This document shows positions 63,953 through 64,000 of a stretch of DNA of 64,000 bases, piece by piece. The position numbers and the translations under genes were made by a program. Positions within the stretch are counted from its first letter, which is position 1. Each line of letters starts with the position of its first letter. The stretch lies in contig NZ_CP134053.1 of NCBI RefSeq assembly GCF_031583065.1, forward strand, positions 6,551,001-6,615,000. The letters are read 5' to 3'. The notes beneath the pieces were generated by a model. That model was not told the DNA's origin. It saw only the letters and a program-made list of their open reading frames with translations, and searched no databases. Origin of the DNA: Streptomyces sp. CGMCC 4.7035 (GTDB taxonomy: Bacteria > Actinomycetota > Actinomycetes > Streptomycetales > Streptomycetaceae).

Positions 63953-64000
63953 GACGGCATGTTGTCACGTCCTTTGAACAAGTCCGAATCCGGCCGTCCC

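Overview
The window is a piece of a Streptomyces chromosome. Support comes from the very high G+C, third-codon-position G/C bias, many GTG starts, 4-base ATGA/GTGA gene overlaps, and actinobacterial families (XRE/DUF5753 with DUF397, DUF916/WxL-like, tricorn protease, GlnR-type boxes). Much of the gene order (uppS-recO ... leuA-M4 protease ... phoH-ybeY-CNNM ... era ... add/rnz/HIT/tricorn ... rsmE-nitronate monooxygenase) agrees with what I remember of the S. coelicolor SCO2509-SCO2553 region. I could not check that by search.

Layout. 0-3.2 kb: small membrane proteins, cell-wall lipid carrier synthesis (uppS), recO and two small conserved proteins. 3.2-7.0 kb: an XRE regulator with a doubled DUF397 partner, then a minus-strand folE / NUDIX / MFS operon that looks like a pteridine-type pathway with an exporter. 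7.2-19.1 kb: a strongly rearranged accessory region. It holds a broken toxin-antitoxin pair joined head-on to a beta-lactamase missing its catalytic serine, a duplicated ~200-bp fragment, one end of an IS5-family element, an intact sensor-kinase/response-regulator pair with an MMPL transporter, a complete IS5-family element split by an IS110-family element, remnants of other genes, an AraC regulator and an alpha/beta hydrolase. 18.9-22.6 kb: a second two-component system and an ABC transporter. 22.7-29.3 kb: a six-gene operon of mostly uncharacterised proteins, including a P-loop protein with a changed Walker lysine and a SAM methyltransferase (the SCO2521-SCO2525 families). 29.6-34 kb: acetyltransferase, phosphatase, rhodanese/MarR pair, sialidase, TerB-like protein. 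34-39 kb: leuA with a leader peptide, a protealysin-type metalloprotease with its emfourin-type inhibitor, and a GH1 glycosidase. 39.5-43.2 kb: phoH-ybeY-CNNM-MmcQ and a deaminase-like pseudoenzyme. 43.5-46.7 kb: secreted and WxL/DUF916-like surface proteins. 46.6-48.3 kb: amtB-glnB under a readable GlnR box. 48.4-64 kb: era, a sugar kinase, a glucarate catabolic operon with an IclR regulator, an MFS transporter, add, rnz, HIT, tricorn protease, a lipoprotein, a VOC protein, rsmE and nitronate monooxygenase.

The main discovery is in the IS110-family element (13617-15324). Its 443-base 5' noncoding end contains two related loops. One carries a 10-base and a 7-base guide matching the two sides of the actual insertion site. 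The other carries guides matching the element's own two ends. Joining the two ends creates a TTGACA-18-TCTAAT promoter. This is the layout of a bridge-RNA-guided recombinase, read here together with its used target. That target is the codons of the conserved GDKAYS catalytic motif of an IS5-family transposase, so the element appears programmed to land in, and inactivate, other transposons.
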